Origin: an uncultured Flavihumibacter sp.
GTDB lineage: Bacteria > Bacteroidota > Bacteroidia > Chitinophagales > Chitinophagaceae
Length of the DNA: 17,631 nt
Direction: 5' to 3'
Assembly: GCA_946482545.1 (NCBI GenBank)
Contig: CAMLRX010000110.1
Span: 1 to 17,631, forward strand
This document shows, in pieces, positions 8,005 through 14,363 of the stretch. The translations under genes were made by a program, and so were the position numbers. Under the pieces are notes generated by a model, which saw only the letters and a program-made list of their open reading frames with translations, did not search any database and was not told the origin of the DNA. Positions within the stretch are counted from its first letter, which is position 1, and each line of letters begins with the position of its first letter.

Positions 8005-8886
8005 CTACTTCCGGATTACTGCCTCAAATGATGGCTGGAGTAATTTTCGGGCACGCAGGAGTTCTTTTCCTTTTAACCGGCAACTCAACAATCGGTCTCC
8101 ATTTTTCTCGAACACTTCTATCACCATGTACTTGCTATCTGAGATCGTAAACTGATCGAAAGCCAGAACCAGAATGGTTCGTTGAATATAATTGTCGGAC
8201 TGATTCTGTATCACCCTATGAATTGGAGTAATTTCCTCTTCTGTTATCGATGTTCGTCTCGACTTCTTCTTGTCTCGTACATACATCCTTGTAAAATCAG
8301 GAGTATAAGGAATTACGGCTACGTTGACCAGGGATAATTGAAAATAAAGAACACCTTTAATGTAGTAGGTCCCTATGATGGAAAGCTTCGCACTTCCCTT
8401 TCGTTTAGATCTCGGCGTGCTACGAGTTGGTCTGAGCCCTGCTACCAGATTGGCATAACTGACCACCTGTGCATCGTTGAGCTTACCTGGATCAAAAGAG
8501 ACTGGAGAGGAATCAATGCCTGACGTTTTTTGACCAGTCAGATCAATAGTAAGATTTGGTGGGCTAGGGTGATAACATACTTCGAAAGCATACACCGCTC
8601 CATCACTAGTGAAGACATGCAAACTAGTGAGCGGCATACTGTCACTTGCTGCCTTAAGTTTAAGCACATTACTTGCATCTTTAAGTGTTTTACTCAATAT
8701 CCACGAATTTCCCCTGTCAACACTTTTGATGGACGCAGGAAAAAGCAGCACACTCGTTTGGTCTGAACTGATTTCAAGACGCATAGCCGGGATGCTGCGT
8801 GGCTGGGCGGTAAGAGGTTTTGCTGTACCAGATAATAATGATCCGATAAGGAAGATCAACAAGCATGGTTTTCCAATTGATGACAT
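8005..8886 (-). CDS. traN: Conjugative transposon protein TraN (VirB9-like)
   Basis: TraN is the VirB9-like component of the Bacteroidota type IV secretion machine and probably forms part of the periplasmic and outer-membrane core with TraM. The protein has 293 residues. It has a clear signal peptide, with hydrophobic CLLIFLIGSLLSG and probable cleavage near TAQP at about residue 28. The N-terminal beta-rich part (TSVLLFPASIKSVDRG, followed by TSLHVFTSDGAVYAFEV) is typical of the TraN/DUF4138 family, and a second beta domain follows from about residue 165. It starts at ATG 8886, 25 bases after the traM stop, and belongs to the same operon. Confidence 0.88.
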   Translation of the reverse strand: MSSIGKPCLLIFLIGSLLSGTAKPLTAQPRSIPAMRLEISSDQTSVLLFPASIKSVDRGNSWILSKTLKDASNVLKLKAASDSMPLTSLHVFTSDGAVYAFEVCYHPSPPNLTIDLTGQKTSGIDSSPVSFDPGKLNDAQVVSYANLVAGLRPTRSTPRSKRKGSAKLSIIGTYYIKGVLYFQLSLVNVAVIPYTPDFTRMYVRDKKKSRRTSITEEEITPIHRVIQNQSDNYIQRTILVLAFDQFTISDSKYMVIEVFEKNGDRLLSCRLKGKELLRARKLLQPSFEAVIRK

Positions 8887-8911
8887 GATGACTTTTTTGA
8901 CGATGATGAAA

Positions 8912-10216
8912 TTAGAAATGATTGTTACCGGAAGCGAGCAACAAAGGATATCCGGCCTTTACAGACACTTTCACGAGTTTCACTTTTTTGGTCAGCAGGT
9001 TTTTAGCGGCTTCGATCCCGGCGGAGGCGGCCTGAGCGCCAATAGAGGGATCAAGCGTGGCCATATTCAGGGCTTGGATAGCACGATCGGAACTTTCTTT
9101 GGAAGTTTCGCGGTTGATGCTTCCAGGAATTCGTATGCCGGGCAGTCCATCGAGGTCATAAGCTGCCAGTGATACCGGGTAGATTGAGTTGCCTCGACGG
9201 ATAGACTGAATGGTTACCTGTAGTCGTTCCCCACTTAAATTACAAACACCAAATACAAAGCTACCTTTCGGGATGAGCTGTCCTTGAACATAAGCATCCT
9301 GTTCAAGCCGAATCTTAATAGTGGCGCCACTTACCAAGATTTGCGTTTCGTGCACGGCGGCCAACAAAGCATTCTCTTCAGGCGCAGGTTCGGTTTCTTC
9401 GTCGTAAAATCTTGTGTTTGATGGTGTTGATACGTGCATATAACCCAACATTCGCAACAAAGAGTCCGGCACTGCCTGAGCTTCAGACTGTAGCAAGTCG
9501 ATTGTGTTATCGGGTGGCACTGTATTAACCGCAAACACCTCTTTCTTATTGGCAACAGACTGGTCTTTGAGCTTGTTTTTAACACGGTCCGGATGCTGAA
9601 TATCAAGAATTTTATCAATGAGATTTTCTGCCTGCTCCAGTTCAGGATCAGGCTCAGTGGATTGGTTAGCCATCATTTGCATCATGGCTTCAAGCCGCTC
9701 TACTTCAAGAGCGCTAGTGGTAGCTGGTAAAGCCGGAACTGGCGACGTGGGAGCAATAACTGAATCAGGCGATCGAAGTGCATTCTCTAGTGCGGCAATT
9801 TTCTGCTCCAGCATAGCCTCTGGCGATTGTTTATCCGGAGTCGGGTTAATAAGGCTGGGTGTATAACCCGAGTCTCCGGCTGAGTAACTAAATGGACTTT
9901 TTCCCGCCGGAGGTAATACTTCCTCTGCCGGCATCCATGGCGCGAACGGGTCATATTCCTGTTGTTGCCTGATTTCTGCTGAATCCTTATCCGCGCGCTG
10001 ATAAATACTAAGTTTATCCCTTGGCTGCTGATCATCTGTAAGTGGGTCGGGAAGTGTAGTGCTGAGCGCACTCAATCGGGGGCCATTAGGTGCTGCATTT
10101 CCTTTTCCTCCTCCGAGGGTATAAAAAAGCAATACAAGGAAAGGAACAGTCAGTATCGGCAACGCGATCAGAAACTTTCGCTTCCGTTCTTGAACAATTG
10201 AATTATCTGGTGTCAT
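8912..10216 (-). CDS. traM: Conjugative transposon protein TraM (VirB10-like)
   Basis: TraM is the VirB10-like scaffold that spans from the inner membrane into the periplasm in the conjugation channel. Of 434 residues, the first dozen or so are cytoplasmic, followed by a basic RKRK and one membrane helix, FLIALPILTVPFLVLLFYTL, at about 15-34. A long Pro-, Gln- and Ser-rich linker runs to about residue 265. The C-terminal domain includes LAAVHETQILVSGATIKIRL, IPKGSFVFGVCNLSGERLQV and YPVSLAAYDLDGLPGI, which are the recognisable TraM/VirB10 signatures. It sits between the TraL-position gene (11-base gap) and traN. Confidence 0.9.
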   Translation of the reverse strand: MTPDNSIVQERKRKFLIALPILTVPFLVLLFYTLGGGKGNAAPNGPRLSALSTTLPDPLTDDQQPRDKLSIYQRADKDSAEIRQQQEYDPFAPWMPAEEVLPPAGKSPFSYSAGDSGYTPSLINPTPDKQSPEAMLEQKIAALENALRSPDSVIAPTSPVPALPATTSALEVERLEAMMQMMANQSTEPDPELEQAENLIDKILDIQHPDRVKNKLKDQSVANKKEVFAVNTVPPDNTIDLLQSEAQAVPDSLLRMLGYMHVSTPSNTRFYDEETEPAPEENALLAAVHETQILVSGATIKIRLEQDAYVQGQLIPKGSFVFGVCNLSGERLQVTIQSIRRGNSIYPVSLAAYDLDGLPGIRIPGSINRETSKESSDRAIQALNMATLDPSIGAQAASAGIEAAKNLLTKKVKLVKVSVKAGYPLLLASGNNHF

Positions 10217-10227
10217 GAAATAGGTAT

Positions 10228-10701
10228 TTATTGGTGAGTAAACGAATACTTGAGTAGTGACTCGACCTGGAGGAGGCTATCCATGAATCCTGGTCGCTGT
10301 CGAGTAAACTGTTCGACAAGCTTTCTACCCTCAGGCGTTATATTTAGCGAATCAATATGCCTTCGAAAACTTAGAAAAATGGCAGTATCGTTTAAGCCAT
10401 ATTGCATTGGTAAGTCCCGTGAGGAATAAATTAGTTCCGGCAGCGGCTGTTGTTTACTAAATGGTGGATCAGCGCTAGATCGTGGTGAAAGAAATTGCAG
10501 CAAGCTATGGGTGCTACAGCCACCCATAAAAAGGCAGAGCAGAAATAGTAATCTTTTTTGTTCACGCTGTTTCCAATGAAGGGTCTTACGGTGCAACCAA
10601 CTGACGGTTTGTAATTGAAGCCACCTGATGTAGGTGGCAATCCAATTTAACGGTGCGATTTTGCGGTTCTGCTCGGGCGATCCCTTTTTTCTTTTGAACA
10701 T
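10228..10701 (-). CDS. TraL-position protein with inner hydrophobic segment and lipobox-like cysteine
   Basis: This gene occupies the traL slot between traK and traM, with a 4-base gap from traK. CTnDOT TraL is a small single-helix membrane protein. This protein is longer, at 157 residues. It has a basic N-terminal part of about 50 residues, one hydrophobic segment (LLFLLCLFMGG) near 51-61, then about 95 mostly polar residues. The segment ends in FMGGC, which resembles a lipobox, although it lies too deep for a classical lipoprotein signal. An internal start closer to this segment would make it more classical, but no ATG in a suitable place is evident. It is likely an inner-membrane part of the transfer complex. 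The TraL name is given by position only. Confidence 0.55.
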   Translation of the reverse strand: MFKRKKGSPEQNRKIAPLNWIATYIRWLQLQTVSWLHRKTLHWKQREQKRLLFLLCLFMGGCSTHSLLQFLSPRSSADPPFSKQQPLPELIYSSRDLPMQYGLNDTAIFLSFRRHIDSLNITPEGRKLVEQFTRQRPGFMDSLLQVESLLKYSFTHQ

Positions 10702-10705
10702 AAAC

Positions 10706-11326
10706 TTATCGTTTTGAGGTGGAGAGAATACTGTTGTCTACAGTAAACCATTTTTCAATCAGGAAAGCGTGAGGATTATTGTCGGTACGTTCGCTGAGTT
10801 CACGCACGTAACCTTCTGTAATTAGGTTACGGGTAATTAGGCCACTGGAGCGAATCACCTTTTGCTTGCCATAGAACCGAAAGAAATAAGGGTGCTGGCT
10901 GATATTTAATGAGATACTGTCGCAGTTCACCAGTTGGCTGACGTTTCCACTGACAGCGCCAGTATAATACCCCTTCTCTTTAAGGGCATCGTATTGCTGT
11001 TTAGCACTTTCATCGGCCAGATAGAGTGCACGACGAATGTTTTCATCAATGGCTTTTTCGTCCGGGGAAAATGCCAGGAAATAGTCATGGAATGCTCGGA
11101 TATGGTCTCGCGCTTCTACTGCTATATTTTCCTTTCTGGTTGAAGCTGTTGCCAGGATAGCTCTGCCGTCGGAGATGACATAGATCTTTTCTTGTATCTC
11201 ACTAACTTTTTGCAGGCTGAAATAAAAACAATAGCCACAAAGCATTACAGTTGCCAGAATTAAGACAGCGGTAAAAAGACGCACATGCTTGAAGGCGGTG
11301 TCAATGTTTTTTAGTTGTTGAATCAT
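10706..11326 (-). CDS. traK: Conjugative transposon protein TraK (VirB8-like)
   Basis: TraK is the VirB8-like assembly factor of the Bacteroidota conjugation machine, anchored in the inner membrane with a periplasmic domain. Of 206 residues, the N-terminal cytoplasmic tail is short. One membrane helix, LFTAVLILATVMLCGYCFYF, spans about 17-36, and a mixed domain follows. Its end contains VIRSSGLITRNLITEGYVRE, a typical TraK segment. It is the first transfer gene downstream of the cargo island, so its expression depends on read-through from the island or on a local promoter. A hairpin covers part of its leader (see 11330-11360). Confidence 0.88.
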   Translation of the reverse strand: MIQQLKNIDTAFKHVRLFTAVLILATVMLCGYCFYFSLQKVSEIQEKIYVISDGRAILATASTRKENIAVEARDHIRAFHDYFLAFSPDEKAIDENIRRALYLADESAKQQYDALKEKGYYTGAVSGNVSQLVNCDSISLNISQHPYFFRFYGKQKVIRSSGLITRNLITEGYVRELSERTDNNPHAFLIEKWFTVDNSILSTSKR

Positions 11327-11329
11327 TTG

Positions 11330-11360
11330 TGTTCCTGTTATCGTAAGAAATGCAGGAACA
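11330..11360 (-). promoter_or_regulatory. Perfect hairpin in traK leader near the ribosome site
   Basis: In the traK leader the arms TGTTCCTG (11353-11360) and CAGGAACA (11330-11337) are exact complements with a 15-base loop. The downstream arm contains AGGA and ends three bases before the ATG. Folding would hide the only Shine-Dalgarno-like sequence. Its role as a translation control or protein-binding site is inference. Confidence 0.5.
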
Positions 11361-11475
11361 AAAGTGGGTAGATGGGGAAGGGAAAAAGGTGAGATTTTGG
11401 GAGATGGGGAAAAACTTTCTGAAACAGAAGAAGAATGTCAAATCATTAAATCATTGACAATATGTTAATGTTCTC

Positions 11476-11483
11476 CAAATATA
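11476..11483 (-). promoter_or_regulatory. Candidate -7 box for traK transcription
   Basis: On the minus strand TATATTTG fits the Bacteroidota TAnnTTTG box and lies about 150 bases before traK, just past the end of the E2-like gene. No strong TTTG box is visible at the usual distance upstream, so support is modest. If real, it would restart transcription of the traK-N genes after the island. Confidence 0.3.
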
Positions 11484-11505
11484 GAGCTTGAAATTAAATC
11501 ATAAG

Positions 11506-12177
11506 TTATGTAAATAAATTTATGTCATTGAGAATATCCTTCATAGGTGTATTTTTCAAAAATAAGGCAACCTTTAGGTGACAGTTTTTAAGTTTTTTTC
11601 CATTCCCACAATAACATTCTTTGTTCCGATCAATTCTTGAAATGCAGCAATATTTTTCAAGGAAATAACGAATACTATTGTTATCTGTCGTTTCTAGAAG
11701 TGTTTCATAAAGCTGTTTAGTACCTGTGCTGTTATGCGCCCACTCTTTAAGCTGGTTGGCGTTACCATTTTTTTTTACCAGTGCCCACGAGAAGAATTTG
11801 GGAAGATAGTAATTCACAAAATCATATAATCTAAGGCCTCGTGATGCTAATTCATTGGCTATGTATGTATGTTCAAAGCAGATAATACCTTCTTTGCTGA
11901 TATGATAGTCATCAGATTTTTCTATTTTGTCACCCGTTAGAATGACTATAGGGAATGTATTGGGATAGAGGCTGCCAATAAGAATCCTTATCTCAAAACT
12001 TTCAATTAAATCATAGCTTTCATTTGTGAGAAAAAAATCCCCTGCAAACAAAAAGCAACCCTTATCCATTCCCATGTACTTCAGGCCAGGGCAGGCTTTC
12101 AAAGTAGCATTCTTGTCCTCCTCGAAATTCCGTATTTTGATCCTCTTATTTGAGGTAAGGCTTATAATTGGCAGCAT
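11506..12177 (-). CDS. Ubiquitin E2-like protein fused to SEC-C zinc motif
   Basis: This is the last gene of the cargo operon. The N-terminal 130 residues look like a bacterial E2 (ubiquitin-conjugating) fold: FEIRILIGSLYPNTFPIVILTG, then DYHISKEGIICFEH. H92 and the candidate catalytic C100 match the H-(V/I)-x(3)-G-x(2)-C pattern of E2-like Cap2 proteins in CBASS. A helical stretch follows. Near the end ECYCGNGKKLKNCH (C188, C190, C199, H200) is a textbook SEC-C zinc-binding motif. No E1-like or JAB deubiquitinase domain is present or adjacent, which recalls E2-only (short) type II CBASS. I prefer ATG 12177 (223 residues). The frame opens at 12234, but that would overlap the cyclase far more. 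Even so, the two genes overlap by 32 bases, which implies coupling. The probable role is covalent or thioester-dependent control of the cyclase or another target, which is inference. Confidence 0.75.
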   Translation of the reverse strand: MLPIISLTSNKRIKIRNFEEDKNATLKACPGLKYMGMDKGCFLFAGDFFLTNESYDLIESFEIRILIGSLYPNTFPIVILTGDKIEKSDDYHISKEGIICFEHTYIANELASRGLRLYDFVNYYLPKFFSWALVKKNGNANQLKEWAHNSTGTKQLYETLLETTDNNSIRYFLEKYCCISRIDRNKECYCGNGKKLKNCHLKVALFLKNTPMKDILNDINLFT

Positions 12178-13171
12178 TTTTTTCCAGGTATTCAATGTTT
12201 TTAGTAACATTAGGATTGGGAAGTATTTCACCACCTTTAAATGTTAGATTGCCATTTTCATCTTCTTCGATTGAAGGATGGTTTTTCATGTATTTTTCCC
12301 AATTAAAATCATGCTGTTTATACCGAAAGTTCTCATCTGGTATTTCATAAACGTATAGTCTTTTTTTACCATCCTTGATGTATTTTTTATAGGTAAAATA
12401 GCTTTGATCGTTCACTTTGAAGGATAAAACATTATCGCCCACAACAATTCCATTACTTTCCGCCTGAGCCTGCATTTTACAAGCTAGACTTGTGTGAAGG
12501 CTAGTAGTAGTGACTTCGCTGCATTCTCCAATACCGGCATTATGCCATAAAGTATCTTTGTCATCACCAAAATCGATTCCAATTCTGGTGTAAATTCTTT
12601 GTACGCCTTGTTCTTCAAAAAGATTCTTTAAGTCGTTCTTAACAAAATAGTTTACGAAAGAGGATGCCATAAGAGCGTTATCAACTGCTTTTTGCTTTGG
12701 AACCCCCTTTCCGCCAAAGTAGACCATCAAGCCATCACCTTGCAAGCGGTGAATATACCCATCAAAATACCAGCAGGTGTGTATGGCCGCAAGTTGAATT
12801 GTTCTGCAAATATTTGCCACTACATCTGGATCATATTTTCCAAAGAGAGCGGTGGATTTTCTTACATCAATAAAAACAGAGGTAATATTATGATACTCAC
12901 TCTCAGAAGAGCCCTTTAGGTGTTTGAAACTTGGATGAGCACCCAGTTTTTCCTCGTATTTCGTGTTTTCTCCTGTAACGTCGCTTAATGCGCGCAGACT
13001 TCTGAAATTAGCTTCGTTTTTGAGCTTGTCTTGCCATAGCATTTTGGGTTTCTCAGTTAATGTCCCAGTTATTCTGCCGCTGCTGTAATTCTTCTGTGTA
13101 TTGCCTTTTTTACTATGTTGTAAATAATAGGCAATGTCATTCACATAATTTTTATATAGTTTTTCTTTCAT
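12146..13171 (-). CDS. pycC: Pycsar-type class III nucleotide cyclase
   Basis: The product should convert a nucleoside triphosphate to a cyclic mononucleotide. In Pycsar defence systems such cyclases make cCMP or cUMP after phage infection. Of 341 residues, the lead-in LGAHPSFKHLKGSSESEYHN and the domain start SVFIDVRKSTALF are typical of Pycsar cyclases. Metal-binding aspartates are D102 (FIDVRKST) and D146 (RLQGDGLMVYFGG). The element usually read as N-x-A-x-R is TSLACKMQ here, with S228 and K232 in place of Asn and Arg. Residues 95-265 form the cyclase domain. The 75-residue tail is charged and ends in NYKPYLK. It lies directly between the PycTM-like effector gene (4-base gap, AGGA before the ATG) and the E2-like gene. 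The nucleotide product cannot be decided from the sequence. The symbol is used for family resemblance. Confidence 0.82.
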   Translation of the reverse strand: MKEKLYKNYVNDIAYYLQHSKKGNTQKNYSSGRITGTLTEKPKMLWQDKLKNEANFRSLRALSDVTGENTKYEEKLGAHPSFKHLKGSSESEYHNITSVFIDVRKSTALFGKYDPDVVANICRTIQLAAIHTCWYFDGYIHRLQGDGLMVYFGGKGVPKQKAVDNALMASSFVNYFVKNDLKNLFEEQGVQRIYTRIGIDFGDDKDTLWHNAGIGECSEVTTTSLHTSLACKMQAQAESNGIVVGDNVLSFKVNDQSYFTYKKYIKDGKKRLYVYEIPDENFRYKQHDFNWEKYMKNHPSIEEDENGNLTFKGGEILPNPNVTKNIEYLEKNAANYKPYLK

Positions 13172-13175
13172 ATCC

Positions 13176-13688
13176 TTATTTCAAAATTTTAACTCCTATA
13201 ATTATAATCGATACAAATGATCCGGCGAGCAGATAGGTGGCGGACTGTAATCTGTTAAACTTTCTCTGTAGCCCTTTCGCCAATAAATGAACTTGCTGCA
13301 AACAATCATGATATTGCCTCTCTTCTGTCATATCATCGTACATTTTCTTGAAACTCTGAAAGGAGAGATTTGAAACATTCCCAAAATTCATAGCTGATCC
13401 ATTTATGCTATCAGCCTGTTTGTTTAAGTAAGGGATGATAGCCATTAATGTAAGAACGATACTGAGTATACTGCTAATTAAAGCTATCCAAACGAAAAAA
13501 ATAATGTCGCACCTTCCTTCTAGCGTGTCTTTAATACTATAGTATCCGGTAATGACTCCACCTAACAAAAAAGTATTGAGGCTTAAGAATAAACTTCCCT
13601 TATTGTTAATGCTATCATAGTAGTGGTCGTAACGATCCATCGTATGTTTAAGCGCTTCTATTTTGTAGTTATTATTGGTTGAGTTCAT
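13176..13688 (-). CDS. PycTM-like membrane effector (DUF5706-like)
   Basis: This 170-residue protein resembles the Pycsar effector family (DUF5706, PycTM), which is thought to damage the inner membrane when the cyclic pyrimidine signal binds. Counted from ATG 13688, an N-terminal helix (ALKHTMDRYDHYYDSINNKG) leads to membrane segments at about 33-52 (LFLSLNTFLLGGVITGYYSI), 62-87 (a long hydrophobic stretch ending in AIIPYL) and 149-168 (the tail around LLAGSFVSIIIIGV). Between the second and third, the charged helices FKKMYDDMTEERQYHDCLQQ and VHLLAKGLQRKFNRLQ match the soluble region of that family. A TTG start at 13712 is possible but would overlap the LRAT-like gene; ATG 13688 leaves an 8-base gap. 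Its neighbour is the cyclase, the pairing seen in Pycsar. Confidence 0.78.
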   Translation of the reverse strand: MNSTNNNYKIEALKHTMDRYDHYYDSINNKGSLFLSLNTFLLGGVITGYYSIKDTLEGRCDIIFFVWIALISSILSIVLTLMAIIPYLNKQADSINGSAMNFGNVSNLSFQSFKKMYDDMTEERQYHDCLQQVHLLAKGLQRKFNRLQSATYLLAGSFVSIIIIGVKILK

Positions 13689-13696
13689 TAGTATTT

Positions 13697-14104
13697 TTAT
13701 TTTGATAGGCAAACTCCCAAAAGCACTGCTATTAAGGCAAGTCCAATACCGTTGCTGACCTGGGAGCTGAATTTTTGGTTATGCTGAATAAAATTGGCGT
13801 AATGTTCACAATTGAAGTTGAACAAATCATAAGGGGTACCCAGCATGGCTAATGCTTTTTTTACAGCAGTGCTTCGCTGTTGCATATTCCCTTTGAAGCG
13901 TTCTATGCGCACTATTGGAAGCCCTTCCCTATGCAGATACGATTCAGTAATTATTTGAACCCCTTTGTTTATATCATTTTCAACGAACAACCGGGATCCA
14001 TTTTTGTCCCATCCGACGAAAATTGCATGATGTTGAACTATCCTCCACTTGCTTTTTGGGAGTATAAGTCTGTCCGCGGGTTCGAGATCTTTAATGTCTA
14101 GCAT
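13697..14104 (-). CDS. LRAT-like NCEH-cysteine protein with C-terminal membrane anchor
   Basis: This is the first gene of the cargo operon. The 135-residue protein matches the LRAT (lecithin:retinol acyltransferase-like, NlpC/P60 superfamily) pattern. It has ADRLILPKSKW at the start, a histidine in QHHAIFVGW (H25 or H26), and the nucleophile in FNFNCEHYANFI (C99 within N-C-E-H). The second histidine of the usual triad is replaced by VEN (residues 41-43). A hydrophobic tail, GIGLALIAVLLGVCL, at about 119-133 can anchor it in a membrane, as in eukaryotic LRAT and HRASLS phospholipases. Eukaryotic members are acyltransferases or phospholipases; the bacterial role is unknown to me. The activity here could be lipid deacylation, protein acylation or proteolysis. 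The operon arrangement suggests it works with the cyclase system. It starts at ATG 14104. Confidence 0.75.
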   Translation of the reverse strand: MLDIKDLEPADRLILPKSKWRIVQHHAIFVGWDKNGSRLFVENDINKGVQIITESYLHREGLPIVRIERFKGNMQQRSTAVKKALAMLGTPYDLFNFNCEHYANFIQHNQKFSSQVSNGIGLALIAVLLGVCLSK

Positions 14105-14164
14105 ATTAGCTTGGTTTATTTAAAAAATACTTAAGCAGGCTTTTTCTATTTATTATTACAGTTA

Positions 14165-14194
14165 CAAATATAGTTAATTTTTACAACTCTGTAA
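14165..14194 (-). promoter_or_regulatory. Candidate promoter of the LRAT-PycTM-cyclase-E2 operon
   Basis: On the minus strand TATATTTG at 14165-14172 fits TAnnTTTG, and TTTA lies 19 bases further upstream at about 14192, which is the normal Bacteroidota spacing for a weak -33 box. The leader before ATG 14104 would be about 55 bases. Start and strength are inferred. Confidence 0.5.
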
Positions 14195-14311
14195 ACCATT
14201 TTATGTAAATTCATGAATTCTATGTTTTTTGGCTGAAAGTATTATTTATAAAAGCTTATGCTTGAAAATGATGTGACAGTATGGTGAGGCTGTTTACTGA
14301 CTGCAACAAGG

Positions 14312-14345
14312 TTTGGTAGATTGTAAACTAAAAATGTTACTTTTG
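14312..14345 (+). promoter_or_regulatory. Candidate promoter of the XRE-ImmA/PIN unit
   Basis: TACTTTTG at 14338-14345 fits TAnnTTTG exactly, and TTTG at 14312-14315 is the likely -33 box with a 22-base spacer. The predicted transcript would begin just before ATG 14364, which argues against the upstream TTG (14313) and ATG (14334) starts. Confidence 0.5.
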
Positions 14346-14363
14346 CAAAACAAAGCAGATTGT

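Larger units (their letters stand above)
14105..14363. other. Divergent regulatory region between the two cargo units
   Basis: This 259-base AT-rich gap separates the minus-strand operon from the plus-strand XRE-ImmA gene and holds both candidate promoters, about 140-170 bases apart. No gene is seen inside it. It is the natural place for an operator bound by the XRE protein to control both units, but no clear palindrome was identified by eye. Confidence 0.5.

Noticed and set aside
8609..9172. A 187-codon plus-strand frame across traN and traM
   Set aside because: It overlaps two recognisable transfer genes on the other strand, spans their intergenic gap, and shows no protein-like domain or promoter.
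11436..11459. Inverted repeat TGTCAA/TTGACA as a terminator of the cargo operon
   Set aside because: The arms are only six bases with a 12-base AT-rich loop and no U-tract, so a terminator is not supported.
12178..12234. Longer E2-like start at 12234
   Set aside because: The extra residues overlap the cyclase gene by about 90 bases and precede the E2 fold. ATG 12177 gives a natural 32-base overlap and a better protein start.
13176..13688. Reading the membrane protein as a CBASS-type effector such as Cap15 or a holin
   Set aside because: The adjacent synthase is a class III cyclase and not a CD-NTase, and the helices after the first two membrane segments resemble DUF5706. A non-Pycsar membrane protein remains possible but is less likely.
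13689..13712. TTG start for the PycTM-like gene at 13712
   Set aside because: It would overlap the LRAT-like gene and uses a weaker start. ATG 13688 begins eight bases after the upstream stop.
14313..14363. Longer XRE-ImmA start at TTG 14313 or ATG 14334
   Set aside because: These starts lie inside the candidate promoter at 14312-14345, and the family domain begins after ATG 14364.
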